Both the position numbers and the translations under genes were made by a program. Shown here in pieces: positions 17,277 to 29,520 of a DNA stretch of 64,000 nt. The stretch lies in assembly GCF_001434315.1 (NCBI RefSeq), contig NZ_AZFE01000003.1, positions 236,049 to 300,048 on the forward strand, read 5' to 3'. The notes below the pieces were generated by a model that searched no databases, was not told the DNA's origin, and worked only from the letters and a program-made list of their open reading frames with translations. Numbering within the stretch: position 1 is the stretch's first letter; every line of letters begins with the position of its first letter. This DNA is from Paucilactobacillus oligofermentans DSM 15707 = LMG 22743. Its GTDB lineage: Bacteria > Bacillota > Bacilli > Lactobacillales > Lactobacillaceae.

Positions 17277-17303
17277 AGAAGAGCTAATCGCTCTTCTTTT
17301 TTT
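17277..17303 (+). terminator. Terminator after recA
   Basis: AGAAGAGC, five-base loop, GCTCTTCT, then a run of Ts. Confidence 0.88.
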
Positions 17304-17379
17304 GTATATACTTACAGGTGTTAGGGTGAATTGTTCGTTAATAACTCAGGTGATTGTATGATTATATTTATATAATTTA

Positions 17380-17408
17380 TTGACATGTAACCAAGTCAAG
17401 CTTAAAAT
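17380..17408 (+). promoter_or_regulatory. Promoter of rny
   Basis: TTGACA, a 17-base spacer and TAAAAT, about 90 bases before the rny start, giving an untranslated leader of about 80 bases. Confidence 0.7.
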
Positions 17409-17497
17409 TAAGTGTGTGTGAGTTTTCATTTATCACATTAAAAATTTTAAGATTATTAACCAAACAACAAATTAATAAGTGATGCGGAGGTGAAACA

Positions 17498-19057
17498 ATG
17501 AATGCTTTAAGCATAGTTCTCGCCGCGATCGCTATAGTTGTCGGTGGTTTGATTGGTTATTTCGGACGTAAGTCAACTTACGAACAAAAGATTGATCAAG
17601 CACGTAATAGTGCCGAAGGAATTATTTCAAGTGCAAAGAAGGAAGCTGAGACTGCCAAGAAAGAAGCCGTAATTGAGGCTAAAGAGGAGAGTCATCAGTA
17701 TCGGGCTAGCATTGAAGAAGAGTTAAAATCTCGTAGATCTGAATTACAGAAACAAGAAGATCGACTTCTTCAACGTGAAACAACTTTAGACCACAAAGAT
17801 AATACCATTGAAAAACGCGAAAATGTTCTAAGTGAGCGAGAACAAGAAAATGCAAAACGCAAAGAACAAATTCAAACAGATCAACAACATGTAACGGAAT
17901 TAATTGAACAACGACAGGTTGATTTACAAACTGTTGCCGAAATGTCCAAGGATGATGCGAGAACTTTAATTTTAGATGATGTAAAGTCTCAATTGACCCA
18001 TGAACGTGAAGTTCTTATTCGTGATAGCGAACAAGAAGCAGCGGCAGTTGCCGATAAAAAAGCTAAAGGATTGATTGTTTCTGCTATTCAAAGAAGTGCG
18101 GCCGATATGGTGTCTGAAACCACAGTTTCAGTTGTCACATTGCCAAACGACGATATGAAAGGTCGAATTATTGGCCGTGAGGGTCGTAATATTCGAACGC
18201 TAGAAACATTAACTGGAGTTGATTTAATTATCGATGACACTCCTGAAGCTGTCGTATTAAGTGGTTTTGATCCAATTAGACGAGAAATTGCCAAGATGGC
18301 ACTTGAAAAGTTAATTCAAGACGGAAGAATTCATCCGGCACGAATTGAAGAGGCGGTAGAAAAAGCACAAAAAGACATGGATCAACAGCTTCGCGAAGCT
18401 GGTGAACAAACAGTCTTTGATTTAGGTGTTCATTCTATTCATCCTGATTTAATCAAGATCATTGGACGTATGAAGTATCGGACTAGTTACGGTCAAAACG
18501 TTTTAAATCATTCAATTGAAGTTGCTAAGATCGCGGCTATTATGGCAGGCGAACTTGGTGAAGATGTTACTTTAGCTAAGCGCGCAGGATTACTACACGA
18601 TATAGGTAAAGCAGTTGATCATGAAGTTGAAGGTTCACACGTTGAATTAGGTGTTGAATTAACAACGAAGTACAAGGAAAATTCTGTGGTAATTAATACT
18701 ATCGCATCTCATCATGGCGATGTTCCAGCAGAATCAATTATTGCTGTTCTAGTGCAAACCGCGGATGCAATTTCTGGAGCCCGTCCAGGAGCACGAAGCG
18801 AATCGCTCGAGAATTATATTCAAAGATTGAAACAATTGGAAACTATTGCAAATAAACATTCCGGTGTGGATCACAGTTATGCGATCCAAGCTGGTCGTGA
18901 AGTTCGTGTAATGGTTGAACCTAAGAAAGTTTCTGACTTAGAAGCAACAGCCTTGTCTCATGACATTAAAAATGAAATTGAAGATGAACTTGAATATCCA
19001 GGTCATATTAAAGTGACTGTTATTCGTGAAGTTCGATCAGTTGATTATGCAAAATAA
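17498..19057 (+). CDS. rny: Ribonuclease Y
   Basis: Membrane-anchored endoribonuclease that starts decay of many mRNAs in Firmicutes. An N-terminal membrane helix (about 2-21) is followed by a long coiled coil (about 25-190), a KH domain (about 205-275, with [15 protein letters not shown]) and an HD domain (about 335-430, with the metal-binding LLHDIGKA at about 364-371). Length is 519 residues. Strong GGAGGTG site. It stands between recA and mutS as in other lactobacilli. Confidence 0.97.
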   Translation: MNALSIVLAAIAIVVGGLIGYFGRKSTYEQKIDQARNSAEGIISSAKKEAETAKKEAVIEAKEESHQYRASIEEELKSRRSELQKQEDRLLQRETTLDHKDNTIEKRENVLSEREQENAKRKEQIQTDQQHVTELIEQRQVDLQTVAEMSKDDARTLILDDVKSQLTHEREVLIRDSEQEAAAVADKKAKGLIVSAIQRSAADMVSETTVSVVTLPNDDMKGRIIGREGRNIRTLETLTGVDLIIDDTPEAVVLSGFDPIRREIAKMALEKLIQDGRIHPARIEEAVEKAQKDMDQQLREAGEQTVFDLGVHSIHPDLIKIIGRMKYRTSYGQNVLNHSIEVAKIAAIMAGELGEDVTLAKRAGLLHDIGKAVDHEVEGSHVELGVELTTKYKENSVVINTIASHHGDVPAESIIAVLVQTADAISGARPGARSESLENYIQRLKQLETIANKHSGVDHSYAIQAGREVRVMVEPKKVSDLEATALSHDIKNEIEDELEYPGHIKVTVIREVRSVDYAK

Positions 19058-19089
19058 GGATTGTCCCAGTTATCTGGGCGATCCTTTTT
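19058..19089 (+). terminator. Terminator after rny
   Basis: GGATTGTCCCAG and CTGGGCGATCC pair around TTAT with one bulge, followed by five Ts. Confidence 0.85.
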
Positions 19090-19174
19090 GTTTGTATTTT
19101 AATTTCATACTTTAAATTTAAAATCGTGGTAAAATTGAATATATATTTTTAAAAGATAGATGAGGTGAATTTGC

Positions 19175-21775
19175 GTGCCACAAAAAACTAAAGAAACGCC
19201 AATGATGCAGCAATATCAGGCAATTAAAGATCAATATCAAGACGCGTTTTTATTTTACCGACTCGGTGATTTTTATGAGTTATTTAATGAAGATGCGATT
19301 AAGGGTGCCCAGATTCTTGAGTTAACTTTGACGACACGAAATAAAAGCGCAATTGATCCGATTCCAATGTGTGGGGTACCACATCATGCAGCTGAAAACT
19401 ATATTGATATTTTAGTTGATAAAGGATATAAAGTGGCGGTATGTGAGCAAGTTGAAGATCCTAAAGAAGCAAAGGGAATGGTTAAACGTGAAGTTATTCG
19501 TTTAGTAACACCCGGAACGCAGATGGATATCAAGGGTGATCAAACGCATGATAATAATTATTTAACTGCAGTTTTGATTTGCAATGGTGAATTTGGACTT
19601 GCCTACACCGACTTATCAACGGGGGAATTGAAAACTACGATTTTAGCTAGTGCTGATGCGGTCATTAATGAAATGATTAATTTAAGAACTAAAGAAGTTG
19701 TAATTGACGATTCAATTAATGACGATTTACAACGAAAATTTAATCAGCAATCAATTTTAATTTCACAACAAAATGAAATTACAGATAATTCGGAGCTTAG
19801 CTTTTTAGTGCAAGATTTAGAGCAAACTACTCAAGAAAAAGTCGTTAGTTTATTAATTTCGTATTTAATTACAACGCAAAAAAGAGCGCTTGATCACTTA
19901 CAACGCGCTGTTTCTTATGAAACATCATATTTTTTAAAAATGGACCATTATTCTAAATATAATTTAGAATTAACAACAAATATTCGTAGTGGGAAAAAGC
20001 AGGGTACTCTAAGTTGGTTGCTTGATGAAACAAAGACAGCAATGGGAAGCCGACTATTAAAACAATGGCTAGATCGTCCGTTACTGGATCAATCAGCCAT
20101 TGAAAATCGACAAGACAAAGTTGAAGAATTACTCAATCATTATTTTGAACGTAGTAATTTACAAGAAGAATTAACAAAAGTCTATGATCTTGAAAGATTA
20201 GCTGGTCGAGTTGCATATGGTAGTGTTAATGGTCGTGATTTAATCCAGTTATTAACTTCGTTAGAACAAGTTCCTAAAATTTCGTATGTGTTAGAAAGTT
20301 TAAATGCGCCAACTTTCAATGCACTTGTGAAAGGAATGGACCCTTTAGCAGATATTGCGGCAATGATTAAAAATTCAGTTGCAGAGGAACCACCTATTTC
20401 AATAACTGATGGTGGAGTCATTAAAGATGGCTATAATGACGTTTTAGATCAGTATCGGGATGCTATGAAAAATGGCAAACAATGGATTGCTAGTTTAGAA
20501 GCTAAAGAACGAAAAGAGACTGGGATTAGTAACCTTAAAATTGGCTTTAATCGCGTGTTTGGATACTATATAGAAGTTTCCAAGGGTAATATTGGTAAAT
20601 TAGCAGAGGGACGCTATGAGCGTAAACAGACGCTAACGAACGCCGAACGCTTTTCAACGCCAGAATTAAAAGAGCGGGAAGCTTTAATTTTGGAAGCACA
20701 AGAAAAATCAACTGCCTTAGAGTATGAATTATTCGCGGAAATTCGTAATAATGTTAAATTAGCCATTGATAGGTTACAAAAATTAGCTAAAGTTATCTCT
20801 GAATTAGATGTGATTCAGAGCTTTGCTGTGGTCAGTGAAACGTATCATTTTGTGCGTCCTGAATTTAGTGATTCACATACTTTATCAATTAAAGATGGTC
20901 GTCATCCAGTTGTAGAAAAATTCATGGGTCATCAAGCCTATGTTCCAAATGATGTCTCGATGGATAGTGAAACTAATATTTTATTAATTACAGGACCCAA
21001 TATGTCAGGTAAAAGTACCTATATGCGTCAGCTAGCTTTGACAGTAGTTATGGCTCAAATGGGGTGCTTTGTACCGGCAAAAGAAGCTAAGCTCCCAATT
21101 TTTGATCAAATTTTCACGCGCATTGGAGCAGCTGATGATTTAATCTCCGGTCAAAGTACTTTTATGGTTGAAATGCAAGAAGCTAATAATGCCTTAAGTC
21201 ATGCTAGTTCAAATAGTTTGATATTATTTGATGAACTTGGTCGTGGGACTGCCACTTTTGATGGAATGGCCTTAGCACAATCAATTATTGAGTATTTACA
21301 TGAAAAAGTTCACGCAAAAACGTTATTTTCAACGCATTATCATGAATTGACTGTTTTGGATAAATCATTGAAGAATTTAAAGAATGTTCATGTTGGTGCT
21401 GTTGAAAAAGATGGTGAATTAGTCTTTATTCATAAGGTTGAAGATGGCCCAGCTGATCAATCATATGGGATTCATGTTGCTAAATTAGCTGGTATGCCTA
21501 CGTCGCTGCTTTCACGTGCTAGTGTTATCTTGTCACAATTGGAAGATGAGAAAGTTGAGCTTCCAGATGCGGTTCATGATGAAACGCAAACGACGGTTGT
21601 AAATTCAGAAAATAAAGGAAAAATTACTGACAATCAAATGGAGCTATTTCAAACGGTAGAACTTGATCCTAAGTATGAACAGGTAATTGATCAAATTAAG
21701 AAACTTAATCTGATGTCAATGACCCCCATGGATGTTATGAATATGATTTATGAATGGCAAAATAAAATTCAATAA
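19175..21775 (+). CDS. mutS: DNA mismatch repair protein MutS
   Basis: Mismatch-recognition ATPase. The N-terminal mismatch-binding motif [11 protein letters not shown] (Phe-x-Glu) is near residues 27-37. The C-terminal ATPase has Walker [10 protein letters not shown] near 607-615 and [14 protein letters not shown] near 686-699. Length of 866 residues is full. Start is GTG 19175 after GAGGTG; a TGGTAAAAT extended -10 lies at 19127-19135. It is followed by mutL after 37 bases. Confidence 0.97.
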   Translation: MPQKTKETPMMQQYQAIKDQYQDAFLFYRLGDFYELFNEDAIKGAQILELTLTTRNKSAIDPIPMCGVPHHAAENYIDILVDKGYKVAVCEQVEDPKEAKGMVKREVIRLVTPGTQMDIKGDQTHDNNYLTAVLICNGEFGLAYTDLSTGELKTTILASADAVINEMINLRTKEVVIDDSINDDLQRKFNQQSILISQQNEITDNSELSFLVQDLEQTTQEKVVSLLISYLITTQKRALDHLQRAVSYETSYFLKMDHYSKYNLELTTNIRSGKKQGTLSWLLDETKTAMGSRLLKQWLDRPLLDQSAIENRQDKVEELLNHYFERSNLQEELTKVYDLERLAGRVAYGSVNGRDLIQLLTSLEQVPKISYVLESLNAPTFNALVKGMDPLADIAAMIKNSVAEEPPISITDGGVIKDGYNDVLDQYRDAMKNGKQWIASLEAKERKETGISNLKIGFNRVFGYYIEVSKGNIGKLAEGRYERKQTLTNAERFSTPELKEREALILEAQEKSTALEYELFAEIRNNVKLAIDRLQKLAKVISELDVIQSFAVVSETYHFVRPEFSDSHTLSIKDGRHPVVEKFMGHQAYVPNDVSMDSETNILLITGPNMSGKSTYMRQLALTVVMAQMGCFVPAKEAKLPIFDQIFTRIGAADDLISGQSTFMVEMQEANNALSHASSNSLILFDELGRGTATFDGMALAQSIIEYLHEKVHAKTLFSTHYHELTVLDKSLKNLKNVHVGAVEKDGELVFIHKVEDGPADQSYGIHVAKLAGMPTSLLSRASVILSQLEDEKVELPDAVHDETQTTVVNSENKGKITDNQMELFQTVELDPKYEQVIDQIKKLNLMSMTPMDVMNMIYEWQNKIQ

Positions 21776-21812
21776 GATTTATATGTCAGAGCCAACATAG
21801 GAGATTCGAGTA

Positions 21813-23762
21813 ATGACTAAAATTCATGAATTAACTGAAGTGTTAGCTGATCAAATTGCTGCTGGAGAGGTTATCGAACGACCAGCTTCAATTGTGAAAG
21901 AATTAGTTGAAAATTCAATTGATGCGAACAGTCATCAAATTGATATTATCGTTGAAAATTCGGGGCTTGATAGTATCCGAATCATTGATGATGGTGATGG
22001 AATTGAACCCGATGATGTGTTAACCGCGTTCAAGCGGCATGCAACTAGCAAAATCAGTTCAAGGCAAGATTTATTTAAAGTGGCTTCATTAGGATTTCGA
22101 GGTGAAGCTTTACCGAGTATTGCATCAGTATCAGATGTTGAAATGATTACGTCTACTGGTGAGGACCAAGGGACTGAAATAAATATTCGTGGCGGAGCGG
22201 TTATCAAACATACGGTTGCCGCCGCCCGTCAAGGAACCGATATTTTAATGAAGGATCTTTTTTTCAACACTCCCGCACGATTGAAATATTTAAAATCACC
22301 ACAAACTGAGTTATCGCAAATTACTGATATTATTGATCGACTTGCATTAGGTAATCCTGCCATTGCAATTACGTTTATGCATAATGGACATGAAATTTTA
22401 AGAACAGCTGGCAATGGTAATTTACAACAAGTTATTGCAGCAATTTATGGGATTTCAAATGCTCGACAGATGGTAAGCTTTGAAAATGAAGATGCCGATT
22501 TTAAGGTGAATGGATATACGGCATTACCTGCAGTAACCAGAGCATCACGTCAATACATCACGATTTTAATTAATCATCGCTATATTCGTAATTTTCAATT
22601 AACGCGATCAATTGTACAGGGTTATGGATCAAAATTAATGGTTGGTCGTTATCCAATTAGTGTTATCAATATTGAGTTAGATCCAATTTTAGTCGATGTT
22701 AATGTTCATCCGACTAAACGAGAAGTAAGAATTAGTAAAGAAGATCAGCTGGGACAATTAATTGCGAGTGCACTGCAAGCAGCGATTAAACAAGAAAATT
22801 TAATTCCAGATGCTTTGGGTGATCTTAATGCTAATGAAAAAGTTGATTTTGATAATTTGAAATCAAGTCTAAATGATGCATCTAGTTCTTATACAATACC
22901 ATTGAAAGAAAATGATGATAATCAAACTGATGTTACGGTAGCAGAACCAGTTTCACCGATTACGATTGCAAGTCAAAATGAATTGATTAATCCGATGGTT
23001 AAAAAGTTTGATGAAAAATACCAGAGCGAGGACAAGCTTTCAATTTTTGAAGATGGACAGTCTGATACGACAATTGCGCACAAACTTGAAAATGTTGAAT
23101 TGGAATTAAATGATAAAAGTGATCGAGCTAAAGAACGCTTTCCGGAGTTGCAGTTTATTGGTCAATTCCGAGGTGCTTTCTTAATTGCTTCTGCTGCGGA
23201 TGGGTTGTATTTGATTGATCAGCATGCTGCGCAAGAAAGAATTAACTATGAATTTTATCGCGAAGAAATTGGTAAAGTTAGTGATGATGAGCAAACGATG
23301 TTGGTACCAATTGTGTTAGATTATCCAACAGCCGATGCTATGATTATTATGGAACACACCGAAGTTCTCGAAGGTTTAGGCTTGAAGTTGGAACCGTTTG
23401 GTCAAAATAGTTTTGTGGTTCACCAGCATCCAACTTGGTTTAAGCAAGGCCAAGAAGAAGCGACAATTCGTGAAATGGTTGATTGGATTATTAATGACGG
23501 TCAGTTAACGGTTGCACAATTCCGTGAAAAAACAGCAATTATGATGAGCTGTAAGCGCGCGATTAAGGCGAACCATTATTTGAATGATGTGCAAGCCAAA
23601 GCACTGTTAACCGAATTACCTAAGTGTGAAAACCCATTTAATTGTCCACATGGACGGCCAGTCGTGATTCAGTTTACTGAATCAGAACTGGAAAAAATGT
23701 TTAAGCGAATTCAAGATTCACATAGTTCATATGCAGGTGAATTTGATGATCATGATTTTTAA
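21813..23762 (+). CDS. mutL: DNA mismatch repair protein MutL
   Basis: GHKL ATPase with endonuclease activity. N-terminal motifs are IAAGEVIERPASIVKELVEN, DDGDGI and GFRGEAL. The C-terminal nuclease signature DQHAAQERINYE (DQHAxxExxxxE) is near residue 470, with SCKRAIKAN and CPHGRPVVIQF further on. This predicts a nicking MutL, consistent with an organism lacking MutH-type strand discrimination. The 649 residues include a poorly conserved linker (about 335-430). ATAGGAG precedes the ATG. Confidence 0.97.
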   Translation: MTKIHELTEVLADQIAAGEVIERPASIVKELVENSIDANSHQIDIIVENSGLDSIRIIDDGDGIEPDDVLTAFKRHATSKISSRQDLFKVASLGFRGEALPSIASVSDVEMITSTGEDQGTEINIRGGAVIKHTVAAARQGTDILMKDLFFNTPARLKYLKSPQTELSQITDIIDRLALGNPAIAITFMHNGHEILRTAGNGNLQQVIAAIYGISNARQMVSFENEDADFKVNGYTALPAVTRASRQYITILINHRYIRNFQLTRSIVQGYGSKLMVGRYPISVINIELDPILVDVNVHPTKREVRISKEDQLGQLIASALQAAIKQENLIPDALGDLNANEKVDFDNLKSSLNDASSSYTIPLKENDDNQTDVTVAEPVSPITIASQNELINPMVKKFDEKYQSEDKLSIFEDGQSDTTIAHKLENVELELNDKSDRAKERFPELQFIGQFRGAFLIASAADGLYLIDQHAAQERINYEFYREEIGKVSDDEQTMLVPIVLDYPTADAMIIMEHTEVLEGLGLKLEPFGQNSFVVHQHPTWFKQGQEEATIREMVDWIINDGQLTVAQFREKTAIMMSCKRAIKANHYLNDVQAKALLTELPKCENPFNCPHGRPVVIQFTESELEKMFKRIQDSHSSYAGEFDDHDF

Positions 23763-23790
23763 AGTGGTATTTAAAAAATAGTAGTAAATA

Positions 23791-23814
23791 ACAGAATTAA
23801 TCAATTCTGTTTCA
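23791..23814 (+). terminator. Weak terminator-like hairpin after mutL
   Basis: ACAGAATT, AATC loop, AATTCTGT then TTCAT. The T-run is short, so termination may be partial. Confidence 0.4.
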
Positions 23815-23826
23815 TACATAACTTTA

Positions 23827-23835
23827 TGATAGAAT
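23827..23835 (+). promoter_or_regulatory. Extended -10 promoter before ruvA
   Basis: TGATAGAAT about 40 bases before the ruvA start; no clear -35. No SOS box is present here. Confidence 0.45.
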
Positions 23836-23871
23836 TAATAACGTAAATTTAAGAAAAAGTAGGAATAAAAA

Positions 23872-24465
23872 TTGTATGAATATCTAGAAGGTAAAGTTAC
23901 AATTGTTACTCCCAGCTATATAGTAATTGATGTTCAGGGAGTAGGGTATCGAGTGCTAACTGCGAATCCATATCGTTATCATGAAAATGATGTGGCACGT
24001 ATTTATATCTACCAAGCAGTTCGAGAAACCGAGCTCACATTGTATGGATTTGTTGATTCTGATGAGAAGCAATTATTTGAACAATTACTGAATGTTTCCG
24101 GGATTGGTCCTAAAAGTGCGTTAGCGATTTTAGCGAGTGCTGATCACAGTGGGCTAATTAATGCGATTGCAAATGATGATGCATCGTATCTAACTAAATT
24201 TCCTGGTGTCGGTAAAAAAACGGCGGGTCAAATTGTACTAGATTTAAAAGATAAGATTTTACAATTAGATACAGGTAATCAAAATAGTAAAGAAATTATG
24301 ACAGCATCAAATGATATCTTGCCACTTTCAGATGCCCTATCAGCACTGGAATCATTAGGTTATCGGACTAAAGATGTTGAAAAGATTGCTAAAAAGTTGC
24401 GTGAACTACCTGAAACGACAACTGATGATTATTTGCGACAAGGATTAACACTATTAACAAAGTAA
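23872..24465 (+). CDS. ruvA: Holliday junction branch migration protein RuvA
   Basis: Binds four-way DNA junctions and loads RuvB. The N-terminal OB fold starts MYEYLEGKVT; tandem helix-hairpin-helix motifs contain SGIGPKSALAIL (about 78-89) and FPGVGKKTAGQIVLDLK (about 112-128). A flexible linker and the C-terminal RuvB-binding domain follow. The start is TTG 23872. Length of 197 residues is normal. It is 18 bases from ruvB. Confidence 0.96.
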   Translation: MYEYLEGKVTIVTPSYIVIDVQGVGYRVLTANPYRYHENDVARIYIYQAVRETELTLYGFVDSDEKQLFEQLLNVSGIGPKSALAILASADHSGLINAIANDDASYLTKFPGVGKKTAGQIVLDLKDKILQLDTGNQNSKEIMTASNDILPLSDALSALESLGYRTKDVEKIAKKLRELPETTTDDYLRQGLTLLTK

Positions 24466-24483
24466 CTAGAGGAGGTCGTTAAA

Positions 24484-25500
24484 ATGGATGAAGATAACCA
24501 GGATATTTTATCTGGACAAAGTGAAAATGAACAAGAAAATTATATCGAGAAGTCATTGCGGCCTCAAAGTTTGGATACTTATATTGGGCAAACAAAGATT
24601 AAACATGAATTGGAAGTTTACATTCAAGCAGCAACTGGGCGTGAAGAAGCTTTAGATCATGTCTTGTTATACGGACCGCCAGGGTTAGGTAAAACAACAT
24701 TAGCCATGGTAATTGCGAATGAGATGAAAGTTAATATTCGAACCACTAGTGGACCAGCAATTGAAAAACCGGGTGATTTGGTTGCTTTGTTGAATGAATT
24801 AGAACCGGGGGACGTTCTTTTTATTGATGAAATTCATCGTTTACCTAAAATTGTTGAAGAAATGTTGTATTCAGCAATGGAAGATTTCTTTGTTGATATT
24901 GTAGTTGGACAAGGACCAACCGCTCATCCAATTCATTTTCCGTTACCACCATTTACTTTGATTGGTGCGACGACTCAAGCCGGAGCATTATCAGCACCTT
25001 TACGGGATCGTTTTGGAATTGTTGAACACATGGATTACTATACGATCGAAGAACTACAACAAATTATTTTTCGCTCGGCAGATATTTTCCAAATTACGAT
25101 GATTTCAAGTGGTGCGCGTGAATTAGCGTTGCGATCTCGAGGAACGCCGCGAGTAGCTAATCGATTATTAAAACGAGTTCGTGATTTTGCTCAAGTTGAG
25201 CAACGTAGTGATGTTGATCAAGCAATTGTAGCCTATGCATTAGATTTATTGCGGGTTGATAATCGTGGCTTAGATGAAATTGATTTAAAGTTATTACAAA
25301 CAATGATTGATTTTTATCAAGGTGGACCGGTTGGATTAGGAACTTTAGCCGCTAATATTGGTGAAGAACCGAATACCATTTCTGAAATGTATGAACCATA
25401 TTTATTACAAATTGGCTTTATTAAACGAACCCCACGCGGTAGAATTGCCACCTCGCTTGCATATGAACATTTAGGAATACCAGAAACTAAAGGAGAATAA
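24484..25500 (+). CDS. ruvB: Holliday junction branch migration helicase RuvB
   Basis: AAA+ motor that drives branch migration with RuvA. Walker [10 protein letters not shown] is near residues 65-73, Walker B FIDEIHRL near 116-123, sensor 1 GATTQAG near 160 and the winged-helix C-terminus with [10 protein letters not shown] near 281. Length 338. GAGGAGG precedes the ATG; the next gene begins five bases after its stop. Confidence 0.97.
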   Translation: MDEDNQDILSGQSENEQENYIEKSLRPQSLDTYIGQTKIKHELEVYIQAATGREEALDHVLLYGPPGLGKTTLAMVIANEMKVNIRTTSGPAIEKPGDLVALLNELEPGDVLFIDEIHRLPKIVEEMLYSAMEDFFVDIVVGQGPTAHPIHFPLPPFTLIGATTQAGALSAPLRDRFGIVEHMDYYTIEELQQIIFRSADIFQITMISSGARELALRSRGTPRVANRLLKRVRDFAQVEQRSDVDQAIVAYALDLLRVDNRGLDEIDLKLLQTMIDFYQGGPVGLGTLAANIGEEPNTISEMYEPYLLQIGFIKRTPRGRIATSLAYEHLGIPETKGE

Positions 25501-25505
25501 TACTA

Positions 25506-26543
25506 ATGTCAGATTTAACGCTGGATGATTTTGATTATGATTTACCACACGAATTAATTGCTCAAACACCAATTGAACAACGTGATACTTCACGCTTACT
25601 TGTTTTGGATAGTAAAACGGGAGAAATGCAAGATCAACATTTCTATGATGTGCTTGATCAATTAAATCCCGGGGATGCGGTTGTCATGAATAACTCGCGT
25701 GTTTTACCAGCTCGAATTCATGGTGTGAAATTAGATACGGGTGCGCATGTTGAAGTATTGTTATTAAACAATACGGAAGGCGATACATGGGAAACTTTAG
25801 TTAAACCTGGTAAAAAAATTAAAGTTGGAACGGTATTAACATTTGGTAATGGCGAACTAACTGCCACGGTAACTGAAGAACTTGAACATGGTGGCCGAAT
25901 GATTGAATTTCATTATGAAGGAATCTTCTTAGAAGTTCTTGAAAAATTGGGAGAAATGCCATTACCACCATATATTAAAGAAAAACTTGATGATCCAGAT
26001 CGTTATCAAACAGTTTATGCTAAAGAAAATGGATCAGCTGCGGCACCAACCGCAGGATTACATTGGACCAAAGATTTATTGCAAAAAGTTGAAGATAAAG
26101 GAATTAAGTTAGTCTATTTAACTTTACATGTTGGACTAGGAACTTTCCGTCCAGTTGATGAAGAACGAATTGAAGATCATGTAATGCATAGTGAATTTTA
26201 TCGATTAGATGCTGAATCAGCTAAGACGTTGAACGAAGTTAAGGCAAATGGCGGTCGTATTATCGCCACTGGAACGACATCGATTCGTACATTGGAAACG
26301 ATTGGTTCAAAATTCAATGGGGTGTTACAAGCCGACTCTGGTTGGACTGATATTTTTATTATGCCAGGATATAAGTGGACAGTGGTTGATGCATTTATTA
26401 CAAACTTCCATTTACCTAAATCAACGTTGGTAATGTTAGTCGCTGCCTTTACTGGACGTGATAATATTCTGAATGCTTATCAACATGCAATTCAAGAAAA
26501 ATATCGTTTCTTTAGTTTTGGGGATGCGATGTTTGTTAAATAA
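25506..26543 (+). CDS. queA: S-adenosylmethionine:tRNA ribosyltransferase-isomerase QueA
   Basis: Converts 7-aminomethyl-7-deazaguanine in tRNA to epoxyqueuosine. Recognised by [14 protein letters not shown] at the N-terminus, [10 protein letters not shown] near 59 and [12 protein letters not shown] near 178. Length of 345 residues is normal. AAAGGAG precedes the ATG. It acts directly after Tgt, encoded next. No preQ1 riboswitch is seen, and the queuosine precursor genes are not in this window. Confidence 0.96.
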   Translation: MSDLTLDDFDYDLPHELIAQTPIEQRDTSRLLVLDSKTGEMQDQHFYDVLDQLNPGDAVVMNNSRVLPARIHGVKLDTGAHVEVLLLNNTEGDTWETLVKPGKKIKVGTVLTFGNGELTATVTEELEHGGRMIEFHYEGIFLEVLEKLGEMPLPPYIKEKLDDPDRYQTVYAKENGSAAAPTAGLHWTKDLLQKVEDKGIKLVYLTLHVGLGTFRPVDEERIEDHVMHSEFYRLDAESAKTLNEVKANGGRIIATGTTSIRTLETIGSKFNGVLQADSGWTDIFIMPGYKWTVVDAFITNFHLPKSTLVMLVAAFTGRDNILNAYQHAIQEKYRFFSFGDAMFVK

Positions 26544-26562
26544 TTTATAACGTTAACAGTGA

Positions 26563-27717
<1,155 letters not shown>

Positions 27718-27788
27718 TAATTTTACTCGTGTTTTATAAGTTTTTTTGATACAGTAGAGATAGTAAAATTGAAAGGATGTTCAAATTA

Positions 27789-28154
27789 ATGCAAAGTTAT
27801 TCAGGAATTATTTTAATCGTTGTGATGGTTGCAGTTATGTATTTCTTAATGATTCGCCCACAACAAAAACAACGTGCTAAGCACCAAAATATGGTTAGTA
27901 CTCTTCAAAAAGGCGACAAGGTTGTTACAATTGGCCGTCTTCACGGAGTAATTGATTCAGTTGATAACACTAACAAGACCGTAGTTTTAGATGTTGAAGG
28001 AATTTATTTAACATTTGATTTATCTGCGATTGCTAACGTTGTCCCAGCTGAAAAGGCTGCTGCAGTTGTTACTGAAGCAAAAAGTGAAGCAGTAGAAGAA
28101 ACTGTTGCACCTGCTGAATCTGCAAGTGAACCAACTTCAGAAGAAGCTAAATAA
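27789..28154 (+). CDS. yajC: Preprotein translocase subunit YajC
   Basis: Small membrane protein associated with SecDF. One N-terminal helix (about 4-21) is followed by the signature MIRPQQKQRAKHQNM and a cytoplasmic beta domain, then an acidic Ala/Glu-rich tail of about 35 residues. I start at ATG 27789 (MQSYSG) because AAAGGA lies 11-16 bases upstream, while the earlier ATG directly abuts that site. Length 121. No secDF gene is nearby. Confidence 0.88.
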   Translation: MQSYSGIILIVVMVAVMYFLMIRPQQKQRAKHQNMVSTLQKGDKVVTIGRLHGVIDSVDNTNKTVVLDVEGIYLTFDLSAIANVVPAEKAAAVVTEAKSEAVEETVAPAESASEPTSEEAK

Positions 28155-28171
28155 TTTTTAATGATGAAATA

Positions 28172-28212
28172 CCTGTAAAGCAAAACTAATATTTTGCTTT
28201 ATGGGTTTTTTA
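28172..28212 (+). terminator. Terminator after yajC
   Basis: TAAAGCAAAA and TTTTGCTTTA pair perfectly around CTAATA, with ACC/GGGT extending the base, then TTTTTTA. Confidence 0.85.
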
Positions 28213-28311
28213 TTTATAAATAATTGCCTAATTAAATGATCATGATAAGAATGAGCAAGATCTGAATTCTTAGTTTTATTTTTTGATATAATAATCATCA
28301 GGAGAAATAAC

Positions 28312-29430
28312 ATGACGGAATTTATGCAACAGCAGTTAAATATTGATACTACTCGTAAAATTATTCATATCGATATGGATGCTTTTTATGCACAAATTGA
28401 AATGAGAGATCATCCAGAATGGCGCGAAAAGCCGTTGGTAATTGCCAAGGATCCTAGAAAAACTGGTGGTCATGGAGTAGTAGCAACTGCAAATTATGTT
28501 GCACGAAAAGCCGGTATTCATTCAGCAATGAGTGCCGCCAAAGCATTAGAGCTTGAAGCTAATGCGGTTTTTAAGACCCCTGATTTTACTTTATATCGTC
28601 GGATTTCAGCACAGGTTCATGAAATATTTCATCGATATACTGACATAGTAGAACCAATTGCCTTTGATGAAGCATATTTAGATGTAACCGATAATAAGTT
28701 GAATATTAGTAATCCAGTTGTGTTGGCGCATAGATTGCAGGCTGAAATTTTTGAAGAAACTAAGTTAACTTGTTCGACGGGGATTTCATATAATAAGTTT
28801 TTGGCTAAACTGGCATCTGAATATCGTAAACCAGTGGGTGTAACAGTTATTAATCCAGATGATGTTAAGAACTTTTTATTTAAATTGCCCATTGATGATT
28901 TTAGAGGGGTCGGAAAAAAGACAGTCCCCAAAATGTACGAAATGGGGATAAATAATGGTGCTGATTTATTTGAGTATTCGGAATCAGACTTAATGGCTAA
29001 GTTTGGTAAAATGGGCTATATATTATATCGTCGTGTGCGAGGCGAAGATGATCGACCCGTTGAGTATCAACGTGATCGAAAATCAATTGGTAAAGAGCGA
29101 ACTTATACCCAATTGATTAATTCTGAAGAAGGGGTACAAGCTCAATTAACGTATCTGTCAGAGTTGGTGGCTGACGCTTTAAAAGCTAATCAAAAGCACG
29201 GTAAAACAGTCGTTCTTAAGATTAGGTATCAGGATTTTTCTACGATAACCAAACGTGATACGATGACCGAATTTGTTGATAATACACCAGAAGCAATTTA
29301 CTTTGTTGCTAATCAAATTTATGAGGAACTACCAAAAAATGATGATTCAGTACGGTTATTAGGAATTACATTGACTAATCTATCACCGTCCACTTTTGAA
29401 AATATTACGTTGCCCTTATTTAAGCACTGA
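28312..29430 (+). CDS. dinB: DNA polymerase IV
   Basis: Y-family translesion polymerase. Catalytic motifs are [12 protein letters not shown] (about 19-30) and [10 protein letters not shown] (about 116-125); [16 protein letters not shown] marks the palm/thumb boundary and the little-finger domain follows from about 245. Length 372. CAGGAG precedes ATG 28312, with a TGATATAAT extended -10 upstream. I see no LexA box in front of it, in contrast to recA. The C-terminus is not an obvious clamp-binding motif. Confidence 0.95.
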   Translation: MTEFMQQQLNIDTTRKIIHIDMDAFYAQIEMRDHPEWREKPLVIAKDPRKTGGHGVVATANYVARKAGIHSAMSAAKALELEANAVFKTPDFTLYRRISAQVHEIFHRYTDIVEPIAFDEAYLDVTDNKLNISNPVVLAHRLQAEIFEETKLTCSTGISYNKFLAKLASEYRKPVGVTVINPDDVKNFLFKLPIDDFRGVGKKTVPKMYEMGINNGADLFEYSESDLMAKFGKMGYILYRRVRGEDDRPVEYQRDRKSIGKERTYTQLINSEEGVQAQLTYLSELVADALKANQKHGKTVVLKIRYQDFSTITKRDTMTEFVDNTPEAIYFVANQIYEELPKNDDSVRLLGITLTNLSPSTFENITLPLFKH

Positions 29431-29441
29431 TAAAACAACCT

Positions 29442-29470
29442 TTGTAACTAGACCCAATAAACGTTATACT
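29442..29470 (+). promoter_or_regulatory. Promoter of the DHH phosphoesterase gene
   Basis: TTGTAA (29442-29447), 17 bases, TATACT (29465-29470), about 50 bases before the start codon. Confidence 0.6.
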
Positions 29471-29520
29471 GGTGAATGGACTTTAACGCGATGTCTCTGT
29501 ATTGAGAGGAATAAATAGAT

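Noticed and set aside
28213..28311. LexA box upstream of dinB
   Set aside because: No GAAC-N4-GTTC pair is present in this gap.
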